Made by a program: the position numbers and the translations under genes. Shown one piece after another: positions 36,101 to 43,292 of a stretch of DNA of 64,000 nucleotides (the stretch's first letter is position 1; every line of letters begins with the position of its first letter). The notes under the pieces were generated by a model. It had not been told where the DNA came from. It ran no database searches and saw only the letters and a list, made by a program, of their open reading frames with translations. Source of the DNA: Bacteroidota bacterium (GTDB lineage Bacteria; Bacteroidota; Bacteroidia; Chitinophagales; Saprospiraceae); contig JAFMDF010000001.1 in NCBI GenBank assembly GCA_017857395.1, positions 60,361-124,360 on the forward strand, given 5' to 3'.

Positions 36101-36538
36101 GGATTGGATATGCGCTTCTTTTTCCTTCGTTATCTGAGTAGAATCACCTGTTTCTAAATCTTTTATCCAAACGTTTTCGCTACCATCTCGGTCAGATGTA
36201 AAGGCAATGGATTTGCCATCAGGACTAAATTTTGGATGGGTATCATAAGCCATGCCTTTAGTCAAAGACGTCGCTTTTCCACCAGTAATCGGTATCGTAT
36301 AAATATCGCCCATTAAATCAAAGGCAATCGTTTTACCATCAGGACTGACATCCAAAGAAGTCCAAGTACCTTCATCGGTTTTTAAATGAACGGTTCTGCC
36401 TGCTTCTAAAGGTAAATTTTTGGTTTTATCCTTTTTCTCTGTTTTAGTCGTATCGGCAATTATTTTTTCAGCCTCTTGAGCTACTAGGAAAATAGGGCTG
36501 ACAAAAAGTAGGAATAATAAGGGTAGGAATTTTTTCAT
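33125..36538 (-). CDS. Secreted beta-propeller/amidohydrolase fusion protein
   Basis: A 1137-residue exported protein. After the signal peptide (MKKFLPLLFLLFVSPIFLVA), residues ~45-640 hold many PD40/TolB-type repeats (SPDGKTIAFD, SPDGKSIAFTSD, SPDGKWLVYGS, SPDGKKLAFTV) that form one or two propellers. A highly charged lysine/glutamate linker lies at about 655-705. The C-terminal ~420 residues are an amidohydrolase: GFIDTHAHMWP metal site, a GIGSHGQLQGLG segment and the closing GSVEAGKLADLVILNENPL. Related fusions occur widely in Bacteroidota and are thought to process peptides or other amides; the substrate is unknown. Confidence 0.9.
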   Translation of the reverse strand: MKKFLPLLFLLFVSPIFLVAQEAEKIIADTTKTEKKDKTKNLPLEAGRTVHLKTDEGTWTSLDVSPDGKTIAFDLMGDIYTIPITGGKATSLTKGMAYDTHPKFSPDGKSIAFTSDRDGSENVWIKDLETGDSTQITKEKEAHIQSAEWTPDSDYLVVSKGGRNLKLYLFHKEGGGGAQLIKKPDNLKVVEPAFGKDGRYIWFAQRTGAWNYNAQLPQYQLGIYDRETGEVERQTSRYGSAFSPTLSPDGKWLVYGSRYDTQTGLVKRDLATGEESWLAYPVQRDEQESIAPLGVLPAMSFTPDSKFLVASYGGKIHKISIDKNEATNIPFEVDTKLELGPVVNFDFPIVDDKKMIANQIRDPKLSPDGKKLAFTVLNSLYVMDYPNGTPKRLTNSTNIEANPIWSANSTEIAYLTWEGEAGHIYKINAAGGTPRKLTQKGAFYTQLAWDAKTNRITFLEGPAQAFKDAIGPFAFGASRHISWISGNGGAVTRIERVKGRSNPHFTKKDDRIYLYHGEKGLVSIRWDGTDEKQHVKIKGITTFQAVAHNHCMMQESEQEPKKKPSNASLILMSPEGNKALAKINNEIYTVMIPMIGGKVPEISVADATKAAFPSEKLTQLGGEFPQWGADGKTVNWSLGNAYFVYDLAEAKKVKKQLEKEKKEKAAKEKAEKAAKKAAGEKEEKSDEEKKEEEEEEDKSYKAKEIRVKTEVNRDVPTGTILLTNARIITMNGDEIYENGDVLIENARIKQVSRRGDIKVGRNVKKMDMTGKTIVPGFIDTHAHMWPNWNIHKKQVWIYMANLAYGVTATRDPQTATTDVLTYADMVESGDMLGPRVYSTGPGVGFWAYKMKSLKHVKKVLKQYSEYYNTKTIKMYLAGNRQHRQWIIEAAKEQGLMPTTEGGLDFKLNMTQLIDGYPGHEHAFPIYPIYKDVLQVTAESKMAYTPTLLVSYGGPWAENYFYATEDVQGDAKMNHFTPKSELDAKSRRRGSWFMKEEHIFSRHAEFSRELVRKGGITGIGSHGQLQGLGYHWELWAMQSGGMTNHEALKAATILGAKALGLSKDLGSVEAGKLADLVILNENPLTDIRNTNTIEYVMKNGRLYKGNSLDEVYPRQQKAPTFDWQGAGPNGLPGVLGNE

Positions 36539-36926
36539 ATTGAATTTGATTTTACTAATAAATTAGGTGATAGACAGTCAGCTTAAAAATTGATATTACA
36601 AAAATTAATAATAGAATTAAAGAATATCCAACATCCGTGTCCCTCCATCTATCCGTGGTATTAGTTGCTACCACGGATAGATGAAGGGACACGGATGTTT
36701 ATCATTTTTTTACCTGACGCTCTAGATTTATGTCCCCTTATTAAAAGAGGTACTATATATAAACGATAAAATTAATAAAAAGAATAGGAATTTAAAATCG
36801 AAGGAAAGCATCGTAGTCCTTTATTTTTGATAAGATAGTTTATTTGAAGCTAGAGGTTCACTGAAAAAAAATATCCGTGGCTTTATTTATCTGTGGGAAA
36901 AAAATTAAATCAACACGAAATGTAGC
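36539..36926. other. 388-bp intergenic region with a long inverted repeat
   Basis: Between the start of the amidohydrolase and the end of nadD. The inverted repeat at 36630-36699 is described separately. Beyond it there are single ATCCGTGG words (near 36872) but no gene. Confidence 0.45.
36630..36699. repeat. 70-bp inverted repeat (ATCCGTG words)
   Basis: Two 15-bp arm segments pair with one mismatch between them: 36630-36644 with 36685-36699, and 36646-36660 with 36669-36683, around an 8-nt loop. The words ATCCGTG and TACCACGG recur at 29230-29255 and 36872-36895. Confidence 0.8.
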
Positions 36927-37499
36927 TTATTTATACAATCGACTAGTTGCTAAATACTCAAAAACTGCAGGCGTTACTAAATACTCAACAGATTTTCCAT
37001 TTTTAATACATTTTCGAATATAGCTCGCAGAAATATCCATCAAAGGGGCATCAAATAAAGAAACATTTTCATGGTTAGCTAATGCGCCTAATTCGTATTG
37101 AGGGCGACTGTAGACATAAATCTGATGATTTTTAAGAATGGTCTCATAATTTTTCCATTTATGAAAAGTCCTTAAATTATCTCCGCCCATAATCAAAACA
37201 AATTCTTTAGTTGGATGCTTTTCCCTCATATAAGCCAAGGTATCTACCGTATAAGATGGTTTAGGTAAATCAAATTCTATATTAGAAGCTTTTAGCTTTG
37301 GATTATTTTCAATTGCCAGTCGGACCAAATGCAAACGATCATAGTCTCTAGCCAAAGAAGTTTTTTGCTTTAGTGGATTTTGTGGTGTGACGACCAACCA
37401 AACTTCCTTCAAATCCGTATGAGTAGCCATATAATTGGAAATAATCAAATGTCCAACATGGATGGGGTTAAAAGAACCAAAAAATAAACCTATTTTCAT
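36927..37499 (-). CDS. nadD: Nicotinate-nucleotide adenylyltransferase
   Basis: A 190-residue enzyme that adenylates nicotinate mononucleotide in NAD synthesis. GSFNPIHVGHL at 8-18 has the nucleotidyltransferase HxGH motif, ASNIEFDLPKPSYTVDTL and FVLIMGGDNLRTFHKWK follow, and ISASYIRKCIKNGKS is the ISxTxxR-like motif near the end. Length is normal. It is divergent from galE with 160 bp between starts. The usual neighbour gmk is not present in the window. Confidence 0.96.
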   Translation of the reverse strand: MKIGLFFGSFNPIHVGHLIISNYMATHTDLKEVWLVVTPQNPLKQKTSLARDYDRLHLVRLAIENNPKLKASNIEFDLPKPSYTVDTLAYMREKHPTKEFVLIMGGDNLRTFHKWKNYETILKNHQIYVYSRPQYELGALANHENVSLFDAPLMDISASYIRKCIKNGKSVEYLVTPAVFEYLATSRLYK

Positions 37500-37659
37500 G
37501 CTGTAAAATTTTTAGTACCATCAAATAAAAGCAGTCATCTATTCTTTTTTCAAAAACAAAATCCGATATTTGCTAAATCGAAAATAAGCGTATAATATAC
37601 ACTTATAAAATGTCTAGGAAAAATATCAAAAGCAAAGTAACAATAAATCTAAATTAATC

Positions 37660-38694
37660 ATGGCAAAAATTTTAGTAACAGGCGGATGTGGCTATATTGG
37701 CAGTCACACCCTAGTCGATTTAATAGATAATGGATTTGAGGTTGTTTCAGCGGATAATCATTACAATTCAGCCCCTTCTGTGCTAGACGGAATTGAAAAG
37801 ATTACTCAAAAAAGAGTCAAAAATTATAACATCAATCTTTGTGACTTAGCGGCGACCAAACAAATTTTTGTAGACCATCCCGACATTGTAGGGGTTATCC
37901 ATTTTGCTGCCTTAAAAGCAGTAGGAGAGTCCGTAGAAAAACCTTTGCTTTATTTCCAAAATAATTTAGGTAGTTTATTAAATATTTTGGAATGCATGAA
38001 AGAATTTGACGTTAAAAACTTAATCTTCTCTTCTTCCTGTTCTGCTTATGGCAACGCTGACGAATTGCCTGTTACCGAAGATACGCCTTTCAAAGAAGCA
38101 GAAAGCCCTTATGCTAGAACTAAGCAAATGGGCGAATATATTCTACAAGATTTTGCTAAAAAATATACGGACTTCAACTGTATTTCCTTAAGATATTTTA
38201 ACCCAGCTGGTGCGCATGAAAGTGCTATTATTGGCGAATCTCCAACAAATAATGCAAGTAATTTAGTCCCTGTGATTACAGGTACGGCTATTGGAAACCG
38301 AGAGAGTTTTACCGTCTTTGGCACCGATTATGATACTAGAGATGGCAGTTGTATTAGAGATTATATTCATGTGATGGATTTAGCTAATGCTCATACTAAA
38401 GCAATGGAGTTTGTAGTCAGCGGAAAAAACGAAAAAAATTCAGATGTATTTAATTTAGGAATTGGAGCAGGCGTTTCTGTGATAGAAGCCATTACTGCTT
38501 TTGAGAAAGTTAATGATATAAAGTTGAATTACGAATTGGGGCCAAGAAGGGCAGGGGATGTCATTGCTATTTATGCCAATTTTGAAAAGGCAGCTAAGTT
38601 ATTGGGTTGGCAGCCAAAAAGAGATATTGATGATATTATGCGAACTGCTTGGGAATGGGAAAAGGTTAGAAGTGAGGTGGTCGGTAGTTTGTGA
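37660..38694 (+). CDS. galE: UDP-glucose 4-epimerase
   Basis: A 344-residue short-chain dehydrogenase-type epimerase. The NAD site is GGCGYIGSH at 7-15, the catalytic serine is in FSSSCSAYG and the YxxxK is in YARTKQMGEYIL. LRYFNPAGAHES, RDYIHVMDLA and RRAGDVIAIYAN complete the family pattern. It supplies UDP-galactose for surface glycans. It stands alone on the plus strand. Confidence 0.96.
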   Translation: MAKILVTGGCGYIGSHTLVDLIDNGFEVVSADNHYNSAPSVLDGIEKITQKRVKNYNINLCDLAATKQIFVDHPDIVGVIHFAALKAVGESVEKPLLYFQNNLGSLLNILECMKEFDVKNLIFSSSCSAYGNADELPVTEDTPFKEAESPYARTKQMGEYILQDFAKKYTDFNCISLRYFNPAGAHESAIIGESPTNNASNLVPVITGTAIGNRESFTVFGTDYDTRDGSCIRDYIHVMDLANAHTKAMEFVVSGKNEKNSDVFNLGIGAGVSVIEAITAFEKVNDIKLNYELGPRRAGDVIAIYANFEKAAKLLGWQPKRDIDDIMRTAWEWEKVRSEVVGSL

Positions 38695-38847
38695 TTTTTT
38701 AAATTCAAATGTAAAATTTAAAAATCAAAATTAAAAAATGTGGTTATAGTTTTAGGTTTGGAGATTTGAAATGTCACTACTTGATGCCTTCAACCTTCCA
38801 GTCTATATGGAGAATTTAGTTATCCCACTTTTTAATTTTAAATTAAA

Positions 38848-38929
38848 AAAGCGGTTGCCATAACTTAGCGAATAAGAGCTTGATAATTACCTGATGGTTA
38901 AAAAAATGCTAAGTTTCAGCAACCGCTTT
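38848..38929 (-). ncRNA. Structured element, possible minus-strand small RNA or terminator
   Basis: AAAGCGGTTGC (38848-38858) pairs perfectly with GCAACCGCTTT (38919-38929), and CTTAGC (38864-38869) with GCTAAG (38908-38913), leaving a 38-nt apical loop. On the minus strand the stem is followed by six T residues, so it would terminate leftward transcription. No minus-strand gene lies to its right, so a small RNA starting near 38930-39200 is possible. On the plus strand it may just end galE. Confidence 0.45.
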
Positions 38930-39189
38930 GGTCAATGCTGTATATAAAAGTCGTATTCTTTAATACTACTTTCAGTTAATCAATTGCAAAATAGGGGTTA
39001 ATAAACTACAAAGAAATAGGTAAAATTTAGATTAAAAGAGTTTAACTAATTTTTGAGTATTTTAATGAAAATGTTAAGACCTTAAATTACCTTAACATTG
39101 ATAGTCAATAAGTTATAAGTTGTAAAAAATAAATTTAAGCATTTTATTAAAAATTTTAATAGACTGTTAAAATTCAAAAAAGCGGTATC

Positions 39190-39222
39190 TTGCCCTTAAT
39201 TTTCCAATAAAATAGATTTTCG
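39190..39222 (+). promoter_or_regulatory. Promoter of the VWA gene
   Basis: TTG (39190-39192), a 20-base spacer and TAGATTTTCG (39213-39222) resemble the Bacteroidota -33/-7 pattern. The start codon at 39230 is only eight bases away, so the message would be nearly leaderless. Confidence 0.5.
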
Positions 39223-39229
39223 ACGATTC

Positions 39230-40375
39230 ATGAGTGATGAAGAACGACTAAAAAAATGGCGATTAGTCTTGGGCAAACATGCTGACCCTGAACAGACCAT
39301 TAATTTAGGGGCAGAAGAAGCGAGCAAAGATGGGGTGCTAGAAGCGCTTTATGATAGTGATAATGAGCGTAAAGGTGGGTTAGGTAGTTCTTCGCCAAGA
39401 ATCAATCGTTGGTTAGGAGATATTAGAAAGTACTTCCCTAAATCTGTAGTACAAGTAATGCAGAAAGATGCTTTTGAACGATTGAATATCGAAAAAATGC
39501 TTTTCGAACCAGAGTTTTTAGAGTCTATAGAACCAGATGTTAATCTAATTGGTACGCTCCTATCGCTCACCAAAGTAATGCCGCAAAAAACAAAAGAGAC
39601 GGCTAAAAAGGTCGTCCGAAAAGTAGTCCAAGAATTAGAGAAAAAATTAACCAACCCAATGCGTCAGGCGGTTAAAGGCAGCATTAATAGAGCCACCAAA
39701 AATAGACGCCCTAAATTAAAAGAAATAGATTGGCATAGAACCATTAGAGCGAACCTCAAGCATTATCAAAAAGATTTAGGCACCATTATTCCTGAAACTT
39801 TAATTGGGTATGGTAAAAAAGGACAAGCACTTAGAAAGGTTATTCTCTTAGTTGACCAAAGTGGGTCAATGGCAACTTCGGTGGTCTATGCAAGTGTCTT
39901 TGGTGCGATTCTAGCTTCTCTAAAATCTATCAAAACCCATATTATCGTTTTTGATACCGCCGTGGTTGATTTGACACCAGCGTTACATGACCCCGTAGAT
40001 TTACTATTTGGTACTCAATTGGGAGGTGGAACAGATATTAATAAAGCGGTTGGTTATGCGGAACATTTAATTCAAAATCCAACCGATACTATCGTTTTTC
40101 TAATTAGTGATTTATTTGAAGGAGGCAATGAAAATGCGCTTTTAAAAAGAGTAGCTGCTATCAAAGCTAGTGGGGCACAATTTATTACCCTTTTGGCTTT
40201 AAACGATGAGGGTGCACCTGCTTTTGACCGTTCTGTAGCGGGAAAATTTGCAAGTTTTAATGTCCCTTCTTTTGCTTGTTCTCCCGACCAGTTTCCTGGT
40301 TTAATGGCAGCGGCTATTAAAAAAGATAATATCCAAAATTGGATGGCTAGAGAAGGGATATTAACAGTAGCTTAG
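39230..40375 (+). CDS. VWA domain protein (CoxE-like)
   Basis: A 381-residue cytosolic protein. The first ~200 residues are helical and charged. The VWA domain follows with the metal-site motif LLVDQSGSM (Asp at about 208) and QLGGGTDINKAVGYAEHL, then LISDLFEGG. Such proteins usually act with a MoxR ATPase and sometimes with SWIM and DUF5682 proteins in a cluster. Here none of these partners is beside it, and the nearest MoxR gene is at 2960. It could still use that one. No membrane helix is visible. Confidence 0.85.
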   Translation: MSDEERLKKWRLVLGKHADPEQTINLGAEEASKDGVLEALYDSDNERKGGLGSSSPRINRWLGDIRKYFPKSVVQVMQKDAFERLNIEKMLFEPEFLESIEPDVNLIGTLLSLTKVMPQKTKETAKKVVRKVVQELEKKLTNPMRQAVKGSINRATKNRRPKLKEIDWHRTIRANLKHYQKDLGTIIPETLIGYGKKGQALRKVILLVDQSGSMATSVVYASVFGAILASLKSIKTHIIVFDTAVVDLTPALHDPVDLLFGTQLGGGTDINKAVGYAEHLIQNPTDTIVFLISDLFEGGNENALLKRVAAIKASGAQFITLLALNDEGAPAFDRSVAGKFASFNVPSFACSPDQFPGLMAAAIKKDNIQNWMAREGILTVA

Positions 40376-40469
40376 CTGGCTGACCAAAAACTCCCGATTT
40401 GCTAAATTTATAGAATTTAGTAAATCTCATTTAAACTAAAAATAAAGGATTTAGGTTTAGCAAATTTTC

Positions 40470-41306
40470 CTACTCTCTCCCAACAATATTAGGCGTAACC
40501 TCTTCTAAATATTGGCTAGACCGACCGTATACATCTGAATAAAAATCATTCTGCTGCTTCGCTTCCACTATTCTCTTTAAACCATCTCCTACTCTATAAT
40601 TTTCAGGAATTAAGGTTGCTGGTGGAGGGGCACTGGCAACCAATGTTTCTGAATGAACAGGTATTGCTACCAATTGATTAGGAGATGCCTGAAAATCTAT
40701 ATACGCTGCGCTATTTTCTACCTTTGGTACAGTTGGTCTATTGGTTGTTTCCATCGCAAATAAAACAGGATTTCCTCTATCATACTGATACAACTCATAC
40801 TTTTCAACCGTATTAATTAGCATGCTCGCATAATTTTTTGCTGTTGCATAGCCTGCTTTTTTTAGCCCTTTTGCCCAGCCTTTATAATCTGTTTTAGTTA
40901 AACTAAATAGAAAGGCATATCTTTTATTGACTATCAAAAACTCAGAATGATCATAATAGGAATCTGCGGGGTTATCATATGTTCTAAAACAAGATTTCAC
41001 TAATTTCCCATTGACATAATCATCATCTTTATGATAATATTTACTACCAGTCCAATTTCCTTTACATTTAATACCAAAATGGTTATTAGAATTTTTAGCT
41101 AATCCACTCATTCCATACCTCGATTCAATAATACCTTGTGCCAAAGTAATACTAGCAGGAATACCCGTTCTTTCCATCTCTTGTACGGCTATCGCACTAT
41201 ATTGGTCAACGTAATCTAAAACTAGTAAATCTGAATTGGTATTAGCAAAAGAAGATAAGGAAGAAATAGCAATTATTGCTAAAATAGTTTGAAAGCTTCT
41301 CATCAT
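40470..41306 (-). CDS. Exported glucosaminidase (FlgJ-type peptidoglycan hydrolase)
   Basis: About 278 residues from the ATG pair at 41306/41303 (MMRSFQTILAIIAISSLSSF), which gives a signal peptide; the longer frame to 41414 would add 36 residues that do not look conserved. LAQGIIESRYGMSGLAKNSNNHFGIKC carries the catalytic glutamate, and TKTDYKGWAKGLKKAGYAT is the usual second block of the glucosaminidase domain. It cleaves beta-1,4 bonds of glycan chains in the wall. The C-terminal ~75 residues (from about ENSAAYIDFQ) are low-complexity and lack a recognisable LysM domain. Confidence 0.88.
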   Translation of the reverse strand: MMRSFQTILAIIAISSLSSFANTNSDLLVLDYVDQYSAIAVQEMERTGIPASITLAQGIIESRYGMSGLAKNSNNHFGIKCKGNWTGSKYYHKDDDYVNGKLVKSCFRTYDNPADSYYDHSEFLIVNKRYAFLFSLTKTDYKGWAKGLKKAGYATAKNYASMLINTVEKYELYQYDRGNPVLFAMETTNRPTVPKVENSAAYIDFQASPNQLVAIPVHSETLVASAPPPATLIPENYRVGDGLKRIVEAKQQNDFYSDVYGRSSQYLEEVTPNIVGRE

Positions 41307-41929
41307 GGGTAGGTTTAAAAATGAATAAATGGAGATTGTTGAGTTAATCTCTTTTGAACATTTCGCAATGAAACCTACCAACATCGAACTTATATAAAAG
41401 AAACAGCTAAACACGAAGAGAAAGGGCGGGAATAAATTAGTACTTTATTCCCATCCTTTGAAGGTGCTCTTGTGTTAAGTGGTCACGGCTTAATGACCGA
41501 TTTTTATAGTGTTAAATAGTCCGTGAGGGGGTAACATTACAGTAAAACTGTTATATCATATTCACGATTTTTATAATGCAAAATGAATGCCATTTTTTCT
41601 TAATATGTTTTTTGTCTAACTTTTTTAGGCGAATCTTCTAAAAAATGTTAATAAATTATTAAAATTTTAATATGTTGTTTTAAAATTATCTTTTTAGTGG
41701 TATTTTTTTTAGTTTTTTTGAACTTGACTGACTAAACGGGTAAATAATAACGTTTATCTAAAAAATGAATCAATCTTTATCCATCTTTTGACTATTTAAA
41801 GTGTCTTTTGATTAATCCATTTTCACAAACATTAATTTTATCACTTAAGGAAAGCAAGATTTACTAGCTATAATCACTCGACAAAATAAATAGTCAATAA
41901 ATCTTGAACCTCCTATTATACGATACAAT
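41307..41929. other. 623-bp divergent intergenic region with possible RNA structure
   Basis: Between the divergent glucosaminidase and GIN-domain genes. GGGAATAAA/TTTATTCCC (near 41434-41457) forms a hairpin. TCACGG (41483-41488) and CCGTGA (41521-41526) are inverted, and GTGTTAA occurs twice (near 41472 and 41509). The remaining ~350 bp are very AT-rich. I found no gene and no clear riboswitch. Confidence 0.4.
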
Positions 41930-42604
41930 ATGAAAAAATTCACTTCTTGGATAGGTCTGTTATCCTTCTTAACTTTTGCTACGCCTGTTTTCGTAAAGGC
42001 TAATGCTTTAGCTCCTTTTGATGAAATTATCCTTTCGGGTAATGTTAGTGCCCTATTAGTAGAAGGAGAAGAGGAAAGTATTGAGATTAAAAATGACGCA
42101 GATCGTTTAGATTTTTATGTAGAAGGGAAATCTTTAAAAGTAAAAGCTACAGACCTTGTAAAATACAATAAAACGCCAACGATAAAAGTCATCATTACCT
42201 ATAAAAAATTAAGAGGACTGAGAGCGAGAGCAGGCGCATCCGCTTTTACAGAACAACCAATTAGCGGTGATCAGTTAGATTTAAAATTTTCAAGTGGCGC
42301 ATCAGGAGAAATCGAAGTCAATCAAAATTCTTTGGAGATTAATGTATCTGAAGGAGGTAATTTAAAATTGCGTGGCGAAACAGAATGGCAAGAAATTAAA
42401 GTAGCAACAGGTGGGACTTTATCAGCTTATAAATTAGAAGCTTTGAATACCGTTGTAAAAGCAAATACTGGAGGCAGTGCTAGAGTTATGACGACTAAAA
42501 GTATTAACGCTAGAGCCAACACAGGTGGTAGTATAAGTTATAAAGGAGACCCTAAAAAAGTACAACGAAAAGATGGGCTTTCGGGAACGGTTAGAAGTTT
42601 GTAG
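41930..42604 (+). CDS. Exported GIN-domain (DUF2807) protein
   Basis: A 224-residue protein with a signal peptide (MKKFTSWIGLLSFLTFATPVFVKA). The rest is the auto-transporter adhesin head GIN-type domain: repeated short strands forming a beta helix, such as LDFYVEGKSLKVKATDL, LRARAGASAFTEQPISGDQLDLKFSSGASGEIEV and the closing ANTGGSISYKGDPKKVQRK. These proteins lie on the cell surface or in the periplasm; function is unknown. It is followed by a strong terminator. Confidence 0.85.
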   Translation: MKKFTSWIGLLSFLTFATPVFVKANALAPFDEIILSGNVSALLVEGEEESIEIKNDADRLDFYVEGKSLKVKATDLVKYNKTPTIKVIITYKKLRGLRARAGASAFTEQPISGDQLDLKFSSGASGEIEVNQNSLEINVSEGGNLKLRGETEWQEIKVATGGTLSAYKLEALNTVVKANTGGSARVMTTKSINARANTGGSISYKGDPKKVQRKDGLSGTVRSL

Positions 42605-42632
42605 GATAATTGGAGTACATCCTTTTTAAATT

Positions 42633-42672
42633 AAAAAACCTTTGCTAATATGATTTTAGCAAAGGTTTTTTT
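42633..42672 (+). terminator. Intrinsic terminator after the GIN-domain gene
   Basis: AAAAAACCTTTGCTAA pairs with TTTAGCAAAGGTTTTTT around a short loop, ending in a T tract. It is 29 bp after the stop codon. Confidence 0.9.
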
Positions 42673-42697
42673 AGTTGTTGGCTTAAGCGGAAAAAAA

Positions 42698-42720
42698 AGT
42701 CGGAGCAAATAACCCCGACT
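42698..42720 (-). terminator. Minus-strand terminator after a possible small gene
   Basis: AGTCGG (42698-42703) pairs with CCGACT (42715-42720), with extra GG/CC pairing inside. Read on the minus strand the stem is followed by eight T residues. It lies 35 bp beyond the stop of the 53-codon frame at 42756-42917. Confidence 0.65.
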
Positions 42721-42755
42721 CGAAATAAACACCTAAAACCCTATTAACTAATCTT

Positions 42756-42917
42756 TTATATTTTTAGCAGCCTTTTATAAAGACTATTCTTTTCATTATT
42801 TGGATGGTTATCTAAAAAACATTTATACACTAAAATTAGTTTCCAAACACCTCTTTTATCCATTAAACTGTTTTCTTCAATACCATTACACCTATTATAT
42901 ATCAATTGCTGTTCCAT
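42756..42917 (-). CDS. Possible 53-residue protein of unknown function
   Basis: A minus-strand frame from ATG at 42917 to TAA at 42756. The product starts MEQQLIYNRCNGIEENS, continues DKRGVWKLILVYKCFLDNHP, and ends NNEKNSLYKRLLKI. It has no signal peptide or membrane helix and is rich in charged residues with two cysteines. It is not recognised. Support: an intrinsic terminator of the right orientation follows, an operator-like dyad precedes it at 42958-43005, and a 53-codon open frame is uncommon by chance in such AT-rich DNA. Without conservation data it may still be chance. Confidence 0.4.
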   Translation of the reverse strand: MEQQLIYNRCNGIEENSLMDKRGVWKLILVYKCFLDNHPNNEKNSLYKRLLKI

Positions 42918-43292
42918 ACCAATTTTTAAGACTTTTTGCTAGATAATAATTAAATTTAATGTCATTATGTCATCTATAATTTTAAATTAATGACAAATTG
43001 ACATTTTGTTTAAATAAAATAGTCCTTAATAACCACAACTAGAATATTTTACTGCTTTTTAATAACCGAATCCCTAAGACTTTTATATACTTTTGTACCT
43101 TGCGGTGTTACTATCACTATTTCAATAAAGAATTGCTATAATTAGGCGTTTATAAAAAAATAAAACCAAAGAATTATCGATATTTTAAACCGTTGATAAT
43201 TTCTAAACTTCAACTACAACTTCAAATTCAACCTCAATTCTCGTTGAAGGTGGTTGAAAATTTGAAATTGAAAATTGAAAATTACTTAGATT
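42918..43292. other. Intergenic region upstream of lgt
   Basis: Contains the TGTCA dyad (42958-43005), a TACTTTTG -7-like box at 43088-43095 without a good -33 partner, and word repeats of TTCAAC/GTTGAA just before lgt (43206-43287). No other gene seen. Confidence 0.45.
42958..43005. promoter_or_regulatory. Operator-like dyad with four TGTCA sites
   Basis: AATGTCA, 4 bp, GTCAT, 16 bp, ATGAC, 4 bp, TGACATT: a 48-bp symmetrical site in which each half has two direct TGTCA repeats spaced by 8 bp. This arrangement is typical of a dimeric or tetrameric repressor site. It lies upstream of the 53-codon frame on one side and ~290 bp upstream of lgt on the other. Confidence 0.5.

Larger units (their letters stand above)
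38695..39229. other. 535-bp intergenic region between galE and the VWA gene
   Basis: Starts with AT-rich word repeats (TTAAAAATCAAAATTAAAAA, inverted near 38829-38850), holds a long hairpin at 38848-38929, and ends with a promoter at 39190-39222. I see no protein gene. Confidence 0.45.

Noticed and set aside
41434..41560. Known riboswitch upstream of a cell-wall hydrolase
   Set aside because: I could not match the sequence to the core of any riboswitch known to me, so I list it only as possible structure.
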